Assembly: GCA_045639125.1 (NCBI GenBank) | Contig: JAZUCL010000008.1 | Coordinates: forward strand, 1-61,418 | Length of the DNA: 61,418 bases | Direction of reading: 5' to 3' | From: JAZUCL01 sp045639125 | GTDB taxonomy: Bacteria; Bacillota; Clostridia; Oscillospirales; QAMX01 | In this document: positions 24,987 through 33,308 of the stretch, piece after piece | Layout: every line of letters begins with the position of its first letter | How positions within the stretch are numbered: the first letter of the stretch is position 1 | Notes under the pieces: model-generated | Database searches by the model: none | Told to the model about the DNA's origin: nothing | The model's input: the letters and a program-made list of their open reading frames with translations, nothing else | Made by a program: the position numbers and the translations under genes

Positions 24987-27900
24987 TTACTTAAAGTATT
25001 TTACGCCACTTTCAAAGATTGGCTGGAGTTTATTGCCACAGATATTCATACCGATATTTGCACCGCTACGCTCTGTATGTGCCATCTTGCCAAGCACTCT
25101 GCCATCGGGGCTTAAAATACCCTCAATAGCCATAGCAGAGCCATTAGGATTGTAGTGAATATCCATTGTAGCGTTGCCTTTTGAATCAACATACTGGAAT
25201 GCAACTTGTCCATTTGCAATAAGTGATTTCATAGTAGCCTCATCTGCTACGAAACGTCCTTCACCGTGAGAGATAGCAACACTGTGAATATCACCAACAT
25301 TACAATCACAAAGCCAAGGTGACTTAACACTTGCAACACGAGTATCAACATAACGTGCCTGATGTCGTCTGATACGGTTGTAAGTCAACGTAGGACAAGT
25401 ATCGTCCATTGCACGAATTTCACCATAAGGTACGAGTCCTAACTTAATAAGTGCCTGGAATCCGTTACAAATACCGAGCATCAAACCATCACGATTTGAA
25501 AGCAGTTCATGTACTGCATCGGTAATCTTTTTGTTGCGGAAGAATGCGGCAATAAACTTACCGGAACCGTCAGGCTCATCACCACCGGAAAATCCGCCGG
25601 GAATTACAATCATCTGTGCTTGTGAGATTGCATTATACATAGCCTCGACGCTTTCTTCAAGAGCAGAACCTGTCAAGTTCTTGATAACAATAATCTTTGC
25701 CTCGCCACCTGCACGCTCGATTGCTCGTGCGGTGTCATATTCACAGTTTGTACCCGGGAATACAGGTAGTACAGCAAGAGGTTTAGGTGTCTTAATAAGA
25801 GGCTTTGCAGTACTGCGAATTTCACAAGAGATATTCTCAACAGTTTCAGCACTCTGTCCTTGTGCATTTACAGGGAATATTGGTTCAAGAACACTCTGCC
25901 ATGCCTTTGTAAGCAATTCCATAGGAATTTGCTCACCATCAATTATAATAACTGCATTTGAAACAGTATGACCGATACGAACGCCGAAACCACAATCCTC
26001 AGTAAGTTCAGCAACGATACCGCCATAGTTTTGTCCATAGAAGTCTGACAAGTTGGTAATCTCAATACCAACATTGCCGCCTACAGCCAACTTAAATACT
26101 GCCTCTGCCGTTCCGCCAACTGACAATGCACGAGCAGAACGAACCTTACCTGCCTGACACAAAGCAAAGTACTTCTCCCACATCTCGCCGATTGCAGTAT
26201 AGTCGGGAGTTCCGTCCTCGTTATACTTGGCATCAAAACGATAAATTGGATTATTAGCACTTGAAAGTTCAGATACAACAGTATCTTGTGCCTTGCCAAC
26301 GGCAACAGCAAAACTGACAAGTGTGGGCGGTACGTCAATATCCTTATAAGAACCTGACATAGAGTCTTTACCACCGATAGCCGCCATATTAAGTCCTGTC
26401 TGTGCAGTAAATCCACCTAAGAGTGCAGAAAGTGGTTTTCCCCAACGAGTTGCATCAGTACCAAGACGTTCAAAATATTCTTGGAATGTAAGATATACTG
26501 TATTCTTATCAAAGCCTGCTGCAACAAGTTTTGCAACAGATTCAACAACGGCACTTGAAGCACCGATAAATGGGTTCTGCTCAGTCAAATACGGGTCATA
26601 TCCGTATGCCATTGCAGATACTGTATCAGTTTCCCCTGTAAGTACAGGAAGTTTTGATACCATAACGTCAGCCGGTGATAAGTGATTTTTACCACCGTAA
26701 GGAGCAAGTACAGAATTAGCACCGATAGATCCGTCAAAACGCTCACCTAATCCACGCTGTGAACATACGTTTAAGTCAGATACAAGATTGAGCATCTTCT
26801 CCGTGTGGTTATTTCCTTTGGGTTCTTTAGAAACAGGCTTATCCAGTTTTGTAACAGTTGCCTGCATACGCTTGTCCGCACCATTTGTGTTGAGGAAGTC
26901 ACGGCTTATGTCACAAATTGTCTTGCCTCTCCATGTCATCTGGAGACGATTTTCTTCTTGAACAGTAGCAACAACATTTGCCTCAAGGTTTTCAGTTGTA
27001 GCAAGTGCCATAAAACGATCTGCGTCTTCTGCCTTAACGACAACCGCCATACGCTCTTGGCTCTCACTGATTGCAAGTTCAGTACCGTCAAGACCGTCAT
27101 ACTTCTTTGGTACACGGTCAAGGTCAATTAAAAGACCATCGGCAAGTTCACCGATTGCAACACTTACACCGCCTGCACCAAAGTCATTACAACGCTTGAT
27201 CATGCGAGTTGCCTCAGGGTTACGGAACAGACGCTGAATTTTACGTTCTTCAGGAGGATTACCCTTTTGTACCTCTGCAGAACAAGTTTCAAGGCTCTTT
27301 TCGGTATGTACTTTAGATGAGCCTGTCGCACCACCGCAACCGTCACGACCTGTTCTACCGCCAAGCAATACAACAACATCGCCAGGTGCAGGACGTTCAC
27401 GTACAACATTATGCTCTGGAGCGGCACCAATAACAGCACCGATCTCCATACGCTTTGCAACGTAACGAGGGTGGTATATCTCTCTTACAAGACCTGTTGC
27501 AAGGCCTATCTGATTACCATAAGAGGAATAACCGGCTGCAGCAGTTTGAGTAATACGTCTTTGTGGCAACTTACCTGGGATAGTTTCGTCTATAGGTGTA
27601 CGTGGATCGGCACAACCTGTCACACGCATTGCCTGATATACGTAACTTCTGCCTGAAAGTGGGTCACGAATTGCACCTCCAAGGCAAGTAGCCGCACCAC
27701 CAAACGGTTCAATTTCTGTTGGGTGGTTATGTGTTTCATTTTTGAACATCAAAAGCCAATCTTCGTCAACTCCGTTGACATTGACTTTAATCTTAATACT
27801 ACAAGCGTTAATCTCTTCACTTTCGTCAAGATTTTTAAGAACACCACGTTTTTTAAGTGCCTTAACACCACAAGTAGCAACGTCCATAAGTGTAACAGGA

Positions 27901-28709
27901 CGACATGATGCCTTTTCCTCGCCATAGATTTCTTCTCTTGCTTTTAAGTACTCACCAAAAGCCTGGCGAACACGCTCGTCCTCAATTACAATATTCTCAA
28001 GATGAGTCGCAAAAGTAGTATGACGGCAATGGTCTGACCAGTATGTATCTACCATACGAATTTCCGTCAGCGTAGGATCACGATGTTCGTCATTTGCAAA
28101 GTAATTTTGCAAGAAGCGAAGATCGTCCATATCCATAGCAAGACCAAGTTCAGTATGGAGTGACAAAAGACCGCTCTCGTCCATAGAGATAAAGCCGTCA
28201 ATTATACGAACATCTTTAGGAACACCATAGTCGGCAACAAGAGTTTCCACTTTATCAAGAGATGCTTCACGACATTCCACAGGATTTATCAGATGTCCTT
28301 TGATACGGTCACGGTCATTGTCCGACAATGTGCCGTAAAATACGTAGAGTTTTGCCGCACGAACAGTAGGACGATCACCTGTTGCCATAATCTGAATACA
28401 CTGTGCACAAGAGTCTGCACGCTGGTCGTACTGACCAGGCAACGATTCAACTGCAAGAATCCAAGAGGCACCATCAGTAGATGGAAGTTCCTCGTCAAAG
28501 CAGTCATCGCACTGTGGCTCGGAGAATACGTTGACACGAGCAGCACTATAAACGTCAGCGTCAATACCTTGAACGTCATAACGATTAAGAATACGGATAT
28601 CTGTCAAGCCATCAATAGTCAGATTTGTACGAAGTTCAGCAAGTAAACCTTTAGCATCAAGGTCAAATCCCTGCCTTTTTTCAGTATAACATCTAAAAAC
28701 CTTATTCAT
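24987..28709 (-). CDS. purL: Phosphoribosylformylglycinamidine synthase (fused PurL-PurQ type)
   Basis: This enzyme converts FGAR, glutamine and ATP to FGAM in purine synthesis. About 1,240 residues combine the synthetase (DTYWSDHCRHTTFATHL, FKNETHNHPTEIEPFGGAAT, NDFGAGGVSVAIGEL, GGKDSMSG) with a C-terminal glutaminase (VFPGTNCEYD, PGGFSGGDEP, nucleophile Cys in MLGICNGFQALI, catalytic His in ISHGEGRF). This single-chain form is usual in Clostridia. The ATG at 28709 follows GGGGGT. It is a single-gene transcript with its own promoter. Confidence 0.96.
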   Translation of the reverse strand: MNKVFRCYTEKRQGFDLDAKGLLAELRTNLTIDGLTDIRILNRYDVQGIDADVYSAARVNVFSEPQCDDCFDEELPSTDGASWILAVESLPGQYDQRADSCAQCIQIMATGDRPTVRAAKLYVFYGTLSDNDRDRIKGHLINPVECREASLDKVETLVADYGVPKDVRIIDGFISMDESGLLSLHTELGLAMDMDDLRFLQNYFANDEHRDPTLTEIRMVDTYWSDHCRHTTFATHLENIVIEDERVRQAFGEYLKAREEIYGEEKASCRPVTLMDVATCGVKALKKRGVLKNLDESEEINACSIKIKVNVNGVDEDWLLMFKNETHNHPTEIEPFGGAATCLGGAIRDPLSGRSYVYQAMRVTGCADPRTPIDETIPGKLPQRRITQTAAAGYSSYGNQIGLATGLVREIYHPRYVAKRMEIGAVIGAAPEHNVVRERPAPGDVVVLLGGRTGRDGCGGATGSSKVHTEKSLETCSAEVQKGNPPEERKIQRLFRNPEATRMIKRCNDFGAGGVSVAIGELADGLLIDLDRVPKKYDGLDGTELAISESQERMAVVVKAEDADRFMALATTENLEANVVATVQEENRLQMTWRGKTICDISRDFLNTNGADKRMQATVTKLDKPVSKEPKGNNHTEKMLNLVSDLNVCSQRGLGERFDGSIGANSVLAPYGGKNHLSPADVMVSKLPVLTGETDTVSAMAYGYDPYLTEQNPFIGASSAVVESVAKLVAAGFDKNTVYLTFQEYFERLGTDATRWGKPLSALLGGFTAQTGLNMAAIGGKDSMSGSYKDIDVPPTLVSFAVAVGKAQDTVVSELSSANNPIYRFDAKYNEDGTPDYTAIGEMWEKYFALCQAGKVRSARALSVGGTAEAVFKLAVGGNVGIEITNLSDFYGQNYGGIVAELTEDCGFGVRIGHTVSNAVIIIDGEQIPMELLTKAWQSVLEPIFPVNAQGQSAETVENISCEIRSTAKPLIKTPKPLAVLPVFPGTNCEYDTARAIERAGGEAKIIVIKNLTGSALEESVEAMYNAISQAQMIVIPGGFSGGDEPDGSGKFIAAFFRNKKITDAVHELLSNRDGLMLGICNGFQALIKLGLVPYGEIRAMDDTCPTLTYNRIRRHQARYVDTRVASVKSPWLCDCNVGDIHSVAISHGEGRFVADEATMKSLIANGQVAFQYVDSKGNATMDIHYNPNGSAMAIEGILSPDGRVLGKMAHTERSGANIGMNICGNKLQPIFESGVKYFK

Positions 28710-28745
28710 AGTTACCCCCAACATTATAATTTGAGTCTACATTAT

Positions 28746-28774
28746 ATTATATATCTCCAACGAATATCAGTCAA
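28746..28774 (-). promoter_or_regulatory. Promoter of purL
   Basis: On the minus strand, TTGACT (774-769) and TATAAT (751-746) are spaced by 17 bp, about 40 bp upstream of the purL start codon. Confidence 0.8.
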
Positions 28775-29108
28775 GAGTTGGAATTATTTCCGACACAATT
28801 CTCATGTAAATAATTACGTGAAATAAAGGACATTTTTTGTTTGAATTGTATATAGTGGCGAAAATTCCGATATTTCGTATCATGTACATTTTTCCCTACA
28901 GTAATTATTGAAAAACTACAAAGTTAATTATATCACAAATTGGAAAACTTTCAAGAAATATGGGGTAAATGGTTCGAATATAAATAGAATATTTTAGAAA
29001 AAATAAAAAAATTTTATCTGTCGTATATTTGAAAACAAGAGTAAAACGACGAAAAACAAAGTAAATCGAAGAAAGCAAAATACAAATTAAATTTTTCAAA
29101 AATAACTA

Positions 29109-29165
29109 TTGACAAACATAAAAACCTGTGATATAAATAATAATGCTCGTTTGAGTAACATTATT
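29109..29165 (+). promoter_or_regulatory. Promoter and leader hairpin of rplM-rpsI
   Basis: TTGACA (29109-29114), a 17-bp spacer and TATAAA (29132-29137) form a strong promoter. The transcript would begin near a hairpin, AATAATG (29139-29145) against CATTATT (29159-29165), with an inner CTC/GAG. It may act as a ribosomal-protein leader, but I cannot confirm a match to the known L13 leader family. Confidence 0.7.
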
Positions 29166-29191
29166 TAACATATATTATCGGAGGGAACACA

Positions 29192-29623
29192 ATGTCAACT
29201 TTCATGGCAAAGGGCGAGACCATTGAACGCAAATGGTACGTTTTGGATGCCGCTGGACTTCCCCTCGGACGTACTGCAGCAAAGGCAGCAGCACTCCTTC
29301 GTGGTAAGCACAAGCCGGAATTTACTCCTAACGTAGACTGTGGCGACTATGTAATCGTACTCAATGTAGAGAAAGCAATTCTGACCGGCAAGAAGGCTGA
29401 GCAGAAGTACTATCGTACACACAGTGGATACGCTGGTGGTCTTAAAGAGACTAAGTATCGTATTCTTATGGGTGACAAGCCCGAACTTGCAATGAAGCTT
29501 GCTGTTAAGGGTATGCTTCCTGCAAATCACATCGGCAGAATGTCCTTGAGCCGTCTTAAACTCTTCAAGGGCAACGAGCACATCCATGCGGCACAGAAGC
29601 CTGAAGCATGGATGGGCAACTAA
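29192..29623 (+). CDS. rplM: 50S ribosomal protein L13
   Basis: The 143-residue protein is typical L13: KWYVLDAAGLPLGRTAAKAA, then GDYVIVLNVEKAILTGKKAE, the YRTHSGYAGGLKE loop and AVKGMLPANHIGR. A GGAGGG site precedes the ATG. It is followed 18 bp later by rpsI, the standard pairing. Confidence 0.97.
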   Translation: MSTFMAKGETIERKWYVLDAAGLPLGRTAAKAAALLRGKHKPEFTPNVDCGDYVIVLNVEKAILTGKKAEQKYYRTHSGYAGGLKETKYRILMGDKPELAMKLAVKGMLPANHIGRMSLSRLKLFKGNEHIHAAQKPEAWMGN

Positions 29624-29641
29624 TCGTGGGAGGTTCTTACA

Positions 29642-30049
29642 ATGGATTATAAGAGTAAAAAGCCCTATTTCTACGGCACCGGTCGTAGAAAGAAGTCTGT
29701 TGCACGTGTAAGACTTTTCCCCAACGGCACAGGCAAAATCACAATTAATGGTCGTGATATCGAGAACTACTTCGGTCTCGACACACTTAAGCTTATCGTT
29801 CGTCAGCCCTTTGGCACCACAAACACTCTCGGCAAGTTTGACATCGACGCTAAGGTAGTCGGTGGCGGTCTTTCCGGACAGGCTGGTGCTATCCGTCACG
29901 GTCTTTCCCGTGCACTTCTTCAGGTTAGCGAAGAATACCGTCCCCTTCTCAAGAAGGCCGGATTCCTTACTCGTGACCCAAGAATGAAGGAAAGAAAGAA
30001 GTACGGCTTGAAGGGTGCTCGTCGTGCACCCCAGTTCTCAAAGCGTTAG
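29642..30049 (+). CDS. rpsI: 30S ribosomal protein S9
   Basis: The 135-residue protein has the S9 pattern YGTGRRKKSVARVRLFPN, a GGGLSGQAGAIRHGLSRAL segment and the basic C-terminus DPRMKERKKYGLKGARRAPQ, ending FSKR. The terminal Lys-Arg reaches the P-site tRNA in ribosome structures. Confidence 0.97.
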   Translation: MDYKSKKPYFYGTGRRKKSVARVRLFPNGTGKITINGRDIENYFGLDTLKLIVRQPFGTTNTLGKFDIDAKVVGGGLSGQAGAIRHGLSRALLQVSEEYRPLLKKAGFLTRDPRMKERKKYGLKGARRAPQFSKR

Positions 30050-30069
30050 TTTTGTGCTTCGTTATTTCA

Positions 30070-30103
30070 AAGAGCATCCACATTTGTGGGTGCTCTTTTT
30101 TTG
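30070..30103 (+). terminator. Terminator of rplM-rpsI
   Basis: AGAGCATCCACA and TGTGGGTGCTCT pair across an ATT loop, with one G-T pair, and are followed by a T-tract. Confidence 0.85.
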
Positions 30104-30164
30104 TTGCTTTTCCGCTCATTTATGATATAATAAGTAAAACTTAGTTTATTTAGGAGTGTGTTAT

Positions 30165-30314
30165 ATGGGTAAAGCATTTTTAGCCGCGTTTGTTACTTTG
30201 GTTCTCGGATTACTTACTATTGCCGCAATGCCTGAGGCTGCTGAACTGGGTGTTCTTGTTGCAGTTGTCGTAATGGGTGCATTTATCATTGGTTTCAATG
30301 AAAGCAGGAAGTAA
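30165..30314 (+). CDS. Small hydrophobic membrane protein (49 residues)
   Basis: This frame reads MGKAFLAAFVTLVLGLLTIA, then AMPEAAELG, then VLVAVVVMGAFIIGFNESRK. Two hydrophobic stretches separated by an acidic turn suggest a helical hairpin. TAGGAGTG precedes the ATG, TATAAT lies at about 30,126-30,131, and a terminator follows at 30,380. It sits alone between rpsI and rsmA. No family is recognised. Confidence 0.6.
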   Translation: MGKAFLAAFVTLVLGLLTIAAMPEAAELGVLVAVVVMGAFIIGFNESRK

Positions 30315-30379
30315 TTTTTAATCTATCAAAAACTTATTGGCCGGTTACATAAGGTTAGTAAACATCTAAAGTAGTGTAT

Positions 30380-30414
30380 AATCCCTCGAAACCATCAGTT
30401 TCGGGGGATTTCTT
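30380..30414 (+). terminator. Terminator after the small membrane protein gene
   Basis: AATCCCTCGAAAC pairs with GTTTCGGGGGATT (one G-T pair) and is followed by TTCTTC, a moderately T-rich tail. Confidence 0.65.
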
Positions 30415-30526
30415 CTGCTTACATAACATTATCCATCATGTCCCCTCCCTTTCTTGACATATTTTGGATTTTCATTTATACTTATAATATTCGCTTTAGG
30501 CTACCGTTTAAGAAAGGTGTATTTTA

Positions 30527-31387
30527 ATGGAATTATGTAATCCAACCGTTGTGCGTGACTTACTTACACGACACGGTTTTAACTTCTCAAAGGCACTGGG
30601 ACAAAACTTCTTGATCGATGCTAATATTGTCCGCAACATTGCCGTCGCTTCAGGTGCAGACCGTGACACAGGTGTGGTCGAAGTCGGGCCGGGATTTGGT
30701 GTATTGACGGCTGAACTTGCACAAGTTGCAGGACACGTTGTTACAGTTGAACTTGACAGAAAACTTCTGCCCGTACTTGACGAAACCCTTGCGAAGTATG
30801 ACAATATAACCGTTTTTAATTCAGATATTATGAAAGTCGATTTTGATGAACTTTTTGCATCACAGTTCCCCCGTCAGTATGAAAAGTATCGTGTTTGTGC
30901 AAATCTCCCCTACTATATCACAACACCCGTACTTGCAATGCTCATTGAGTCGGGAAAATTTGAATCGGTTACTGTAATGATTCAAAAAGAAGTTGCATAT
31001 CGTTTATGTGCTGAAGCAGGAACGGCTGACTACGGGGCATTTTCAGTATTTACCCAATTCTATACTGAACCTGTCATTAACTTTACAGTATCTGCATCTT
31101 GCTTTATGCCTCGTCCAAAGGTCGACTCCGCCGTTGTTACTCTGACGCTAAAGAAAGAGTTACCTCTTGAAGAAAGTATGCGAAAGATATATTTTCGTGT
31201 AGTTAAAGGTGCATTTGCACAGCGAAGAAAGACACTACTTAACTCTCTCGGTTCCACTATCAGCCTGCCAAAAGACGTATTATCTGAATGTATTATAAAT
31301 GCAGGTTTCGACCCACGTGTTCGTGGCGAAACCCTATCTGTTGAAGATTTTATCACTTTATCAAAGGAAATTGCATCAAAACTTTAA
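30527..31387 (+). CDS. rsmA: 16S rRNA dimethyladenosine transferase (KsgA)
   Basis: RsmA dimethylates A1518 and A1519 of 16S rRNA. The 286-residue protein shows LGQNFLIDANIVRNI, the SAM-binding VVEVGPGFGVLTAELA, the catalytic motif NLPYYITTPVL and the C-terminal FAQRRKTLLNSLG segment. It is preceded by about 210 bp of spacer and stands as a single gene. Confidence 0.95.
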   Translation: MELCNPTVVRDLLTRHGFNFSKALGQNFLIDANIVRNIAVASGADRDTGVVEVGPGFGVLTAELAQVAGHVVTVELDRKLLPVLDETLAKYDNITVFNSDIMKVDFDELFASQFPRQYEKYRVCANLPYYITTPVLAMLIESGKFESVTVMIQKEVAYRLCAEAGTADYGAFSVFTQFYTEPVINFTVSASCFMPRPKVDSAVVTLTLKKELPLEESMRKIYFRVVKGAFAQRRKTLLNSLGSTISLPKDVLSECIINAGFDPRVRGETLSVEDFITLSKEIASKL

Positions 31388-31406
31388 GAAAAATTGTAAT
31401 TTTCTC

Positions 31407-31435
31407 TTGACATTGGTATATTTACGTGCTATACT
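31407..31435 (+). promoter_or_regulatory. Promoter of infC-rpmI-rplT
   Basis: TTGACA (31407-31412), a 17-bp spacer and TATACT (31430-31435). The transcript carries a leader of about 160 nt before infC. Confidence 0.85.
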
Positions 31436-31441
31436 AATCAA

Positions 31442-31600
31442 GTACAAAGAAGAAGTACAGTTTCTGTACTCACCTCAAGCGGCTGCAAAGAGGTTGACAT
31501 GGTTTAGTTTTCATACGACTCTTAGTCGTGTGTAAATGTTTTCGTCTATAAAAGCAGCCGATTAGGTTGCTTTTTCATTTTATTTTGGAGGTGCATCAGC
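31442..31600 (+). promoter_or_regulatory. infC leader RNA with attenuator
   Basis: Hairpins AGTACAG/CTGTACT (31454-31470) and ACGACT/AGTCGT (31515-31529) precede an intrinsic terminator AAAGCAGCC/GGTTGCTTT followed by T residues (31551-31575). CGGCTGC at 31480-31486 is perfectly complementary to GCAGCCG at 31554-31560, so it can act as antiterminator by capturing the terminator's left arm. In Firmicutes the equivalent operon is autoregulated through such a leader by L20; the same logic is likely here. Confidence 0.75.
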
Positions 31601-32119
31601 ATTAGCAACATTGAGCATCAGATTAATGAGGAGATTCGTGACAAGGAAGTTCGTGTAATCGATTATGATGGTACACAACTTGGTATTATGCCTATTAAAG
31701 AGGCACAGAATTTGTCTATAACCAAAGGTCTTGATCTTGTAAAGATCGCTCCTCAAGCCACTCCCCCTGTATGTCGTATTATGGATTACGGCAAGTTCCG
31801 TTTTGAACAGACTAAGCGTGAAAAGGAAGCACGAAAGAATCAGCGTGTTGTTGATGTCAAAGAACTTTGGCTCAGCGTTGGTATCGGTGACAATGATTTG
31901 AACGTGAAGATAAATCATGCTAAGCGGTTTCTTAAAGATGGGGACAAGGTAAAAGTCGGCGTTCGTTTCCGTGGTCGTGAAATGGCACATACTGCATTAG
32001 GTGGCGAATTGCTTGACAGATTTGCTGAGGCTTGTACTGAGTTCGGCACTCTCGAAAAGGCTCCAAAACTTGACGGCCGCCGTATGCTCTGTTTCATCGC
32101 ACCTAAGAATAACAAGTAA
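31601..32119 (+). CDS. infC: Translation initiation factor IF-3 (ATT start codon)
   Basis: IF-3 keeps ribosomal subunits apart and checks start-codon choice. The 172-residue protein begins at an ATT codon eight bases after GGAGGT: ISNIEHQINEEIRDKEVRVI is the normal IF-3 N-terminus. The first ATG, at 31688, would delete 29 conserved residues. The C-terminal domain includes KELWLSVGIGDNDLNVKINH and FRGREMAH. AUU starts on infC are known elsewhere and allow IF-3 to repress its own translation. Confidence 0.93.
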   Translation: MSNIEHQINEEIRDKEVRVIDYDGTQLGIMPIKEAQNLSITKGLDLVKIAPQATPPVCRIMDYGKFRFEQTKREKEARKNQRVVDVKELWLSVGIGDNDLNVKINHAKRFLKDGDKVKVGVRFRGREMAHTALGGELLDRFAEACTEFGTLEKAPKLDGRRMLCFIAPKNNK

Positions 32120-32169
32120 CTAAAGTAATTTATGTGTCCTATGACACAAATTTAGAGAGGAGTTTCACC

Positions 32170-32367
32170 ATGCCCAAGATTAAAACACATAGCGGCGCTT
32201 CTAAGCGTTTTTCCCTGACCAAAAGTGGTAAAGTAAAGCGTGCTCATCAAAACAGACGTCATATTCTTACCAAAATGAACACCAAGCGTAAGAGAGCATT
32301 GAGAAAGTCAACTTACGCAGTTCCCGCAATCGAAGCAAACATCAAAAAACTTATCCCCTACGCATAA
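32170..32367 (+). CDS. rpmI: 50S ribosomal protein L35
   Basis: The 65-residue protein is typical L35: MPKIKTHSGASKRFSLTKSG, then KVKRAHQNRRHILTKMNTKR. The ATG at 32170 follows AGAGGAG; the twelve upstream in-frame residues are not part of the family. Confidence 0.96.
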   Translation: MPKIKTHSGASKRFSLTKSGKVKRAHQNRRHILTKMNTKRKRALRKSTYAVPAIEANIKKLIPYA

Positions 32368-32404
32368 GAATTCTTTATAGTAATTAACTGGAGGACGTTT
32401 AGAT

Positions 32405-32758
32405 ATGGCAAGAGTAAAAGGCGCTATGATGACGCGCAAAAGAAGAAATAAGATTTTGAAACTTGCAAAGGGCTACTTTGGTAGCAAATCCAAACTCTTT
32501 AGAACTGCAAATCAGGCAGTTATGAAGTCCCTTAAGTACGCTTACATCGGCCGTCGCCTTAAAAAGCGTGACTTCCGTCGCCTTTGGATCACAAGAATTT
32601 CTGCTCAGGCAAAGGCTTGTGACATTAACTATTCTCGTTTCATGTGCGGTCTTAAGAAGGCTGGTATCACCATGAATCGTAAGATGCTCGCTGAACTTGC
32701 AGTTTCCGACAAGGCTACTTTTGCAAAACTCGTTGAGATTGCAAAGGCAAACATCTAA
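32405..32758 (+). CDS. rplT: 50S ribosomal protein L20
   Basis: The 117-residue protein shows the L20 pattern MARVKGAMMTRKRRNKILKL, then AKGYFGSKSKLFRTANQAVM, and the C-terminal NRKMLAELAVSD block. It is the likely autoregulator of the infC operon leader. A terminator follows. Confidence 0.97.
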   Translation: MARVKGAMMTRKRRNKILKLAKGYFGSKSKLFRTANQAVMKSLKYAYIGRRLKKRDFRRLWITRISAQAKACDINYSRFMCGLKKAGITMNRKMLAELAVSDKATFAKLVEIAKANI

Positions 32759-32773
32759 ATTTGTTTAGGCTTT

Positions 32774-32804
32774 ACGGCACAGTTTTTACACTGTGCCGTT
32801 TTTG
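32774..32804 (+). terminator. Terminator of infC-rpmI-rplT
   Basis: ACGGCACAG and CTGTGCCGT flank TTTTTACA and are followed by TTTTTG. Confidence 0.85.
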
Positions 32805-32882
32805 CGTTTTCACAAAAATCATCTTTGAAATTACATTATTTCAAATTTACACTTTATATTTCGACATTTTTTGTTTTTGCGA

Positions 32883-32911
32883 TTGACAAAACATTAAAAA
32901 TAGTGTATTAT
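32883..32911 (+). promoter_or_regulatory. Promoter of the structured RNA upstream of speA
   Basis: TTGACA (32883-32888), a 17-bp spacer and TATTAT (32906-32911) predict a start near 32,918, twelve bases before the outer stem of the RNA. Confidence 0.8.
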
Positions 32912-32917
32912 ATCTAT

Positions 32918-33150
32918 GGTTGATTTTATCATATAGAGTCTGCCAAGCAATTATTTTGGACCACTTCTTTGAAGTTAAGGCCATACGGACAGCCGGGTCC
33001 ACTGCCGATTGGCGGTTTTCCGCCTTATTGATTGAGTTAAAAACTCAAATTTTATAAGTTGGTTACTTTATAACCGAAATGCGTAGATACGCAAACTTGT
33101 GAAACGGTCAATAAGAGTAGTAAAAGTTATTGCTATATAGACTCTGTATG
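32918..33150 (+). ncRNA. Unrecognised structured RNA (leader or independent ncRNA) before the polyamine operon
   Basis: ATATAGAGTCT (32931-32941) pairs with AGACTCTGTAT (33139-33149) to close a 219-nt domain. Inside are GGACC/GGTCC (32958/32996) enclosing ACTTC-TTT-GAAGT; GGCGG-TTTT-CCGCC (33011-33024); TTATTGA/TCAATAA (33025/33108), which encloses TTGAGTT-AAA-AACTCAA, GGTTA-CTTTA-TAACC and GCGT/ACGC. It has its own promoter. A terminator at 33257-33289 separates it from the speA ribosome site. I do not see T-box, SAM, lysine, 6S, SRP, tmRNA or RNase P signatures. It may be a polyamine-responsive attenuator or a free-standing RNA. Confidence 0.65.
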
Positions 33151-33256
33151 CCAAACAATCCGACAATGGTTTACCTTGTTTTATGGGAATGAATATGCCT
33201 GTTTTTAAGGTCAAACCACCGATATATTTTATAATGTATCTAAGATGCGGAATTAG

Positions 33257-33289
33257 TACAAGTTGTGTTTCTACAACTTGTATTTTTTG
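33257..33289 (+). terminator. Terminator/attenuator just before speA
   Basis: TACAAGTTGT (33257-33266) and ACAACTTGTA (33273-33282) are perfect arms around GTTTCT, followed by six T residues. It lies only 20 bp before the speA start codon, so transcripts from the upstream promoter must read through it. A weak TATAAT at 33230-33235 lacks a good -35 box. Confidence 0.8.
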
Positions 33290-33308
33290 TTTTCCGGAGG
33301 TGTTTTTT

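Larger units (their letters stand above)
28710..29191. other. Divergent AT-rich spacer between purL and rplM
   Basis: The promoters of both genes lie in this spacer. The middle (about 28,790-29,100) is about 75% A+T with short imperfect repeats such as GTAAAACGACGAAA / GTAAATCGAAGAAA (29,041-29,075). No gene or recognisable riboswitch was found. Confidence 0.5.

Noticed and set aside
29195..29899. Long 234-residue minus-strand frame antisense to rplM and rpsI
   Set aside because: It is a shadow of two highly conserved ribosomal protein genes.
31688..32119. infC starting at the first ATG
   Set aside because: That would remove 29 conserved N-terminal IF-3 residues; ATT 31601 with GGAGGT upstream gives the full protein.
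32918..33289. T-box, SAM or 6S RNA at the speA leader
   Set aside because: No T-box sequence, no SAM-I core and no long single hairpin with central bubble were found; the domain is multi-branched.
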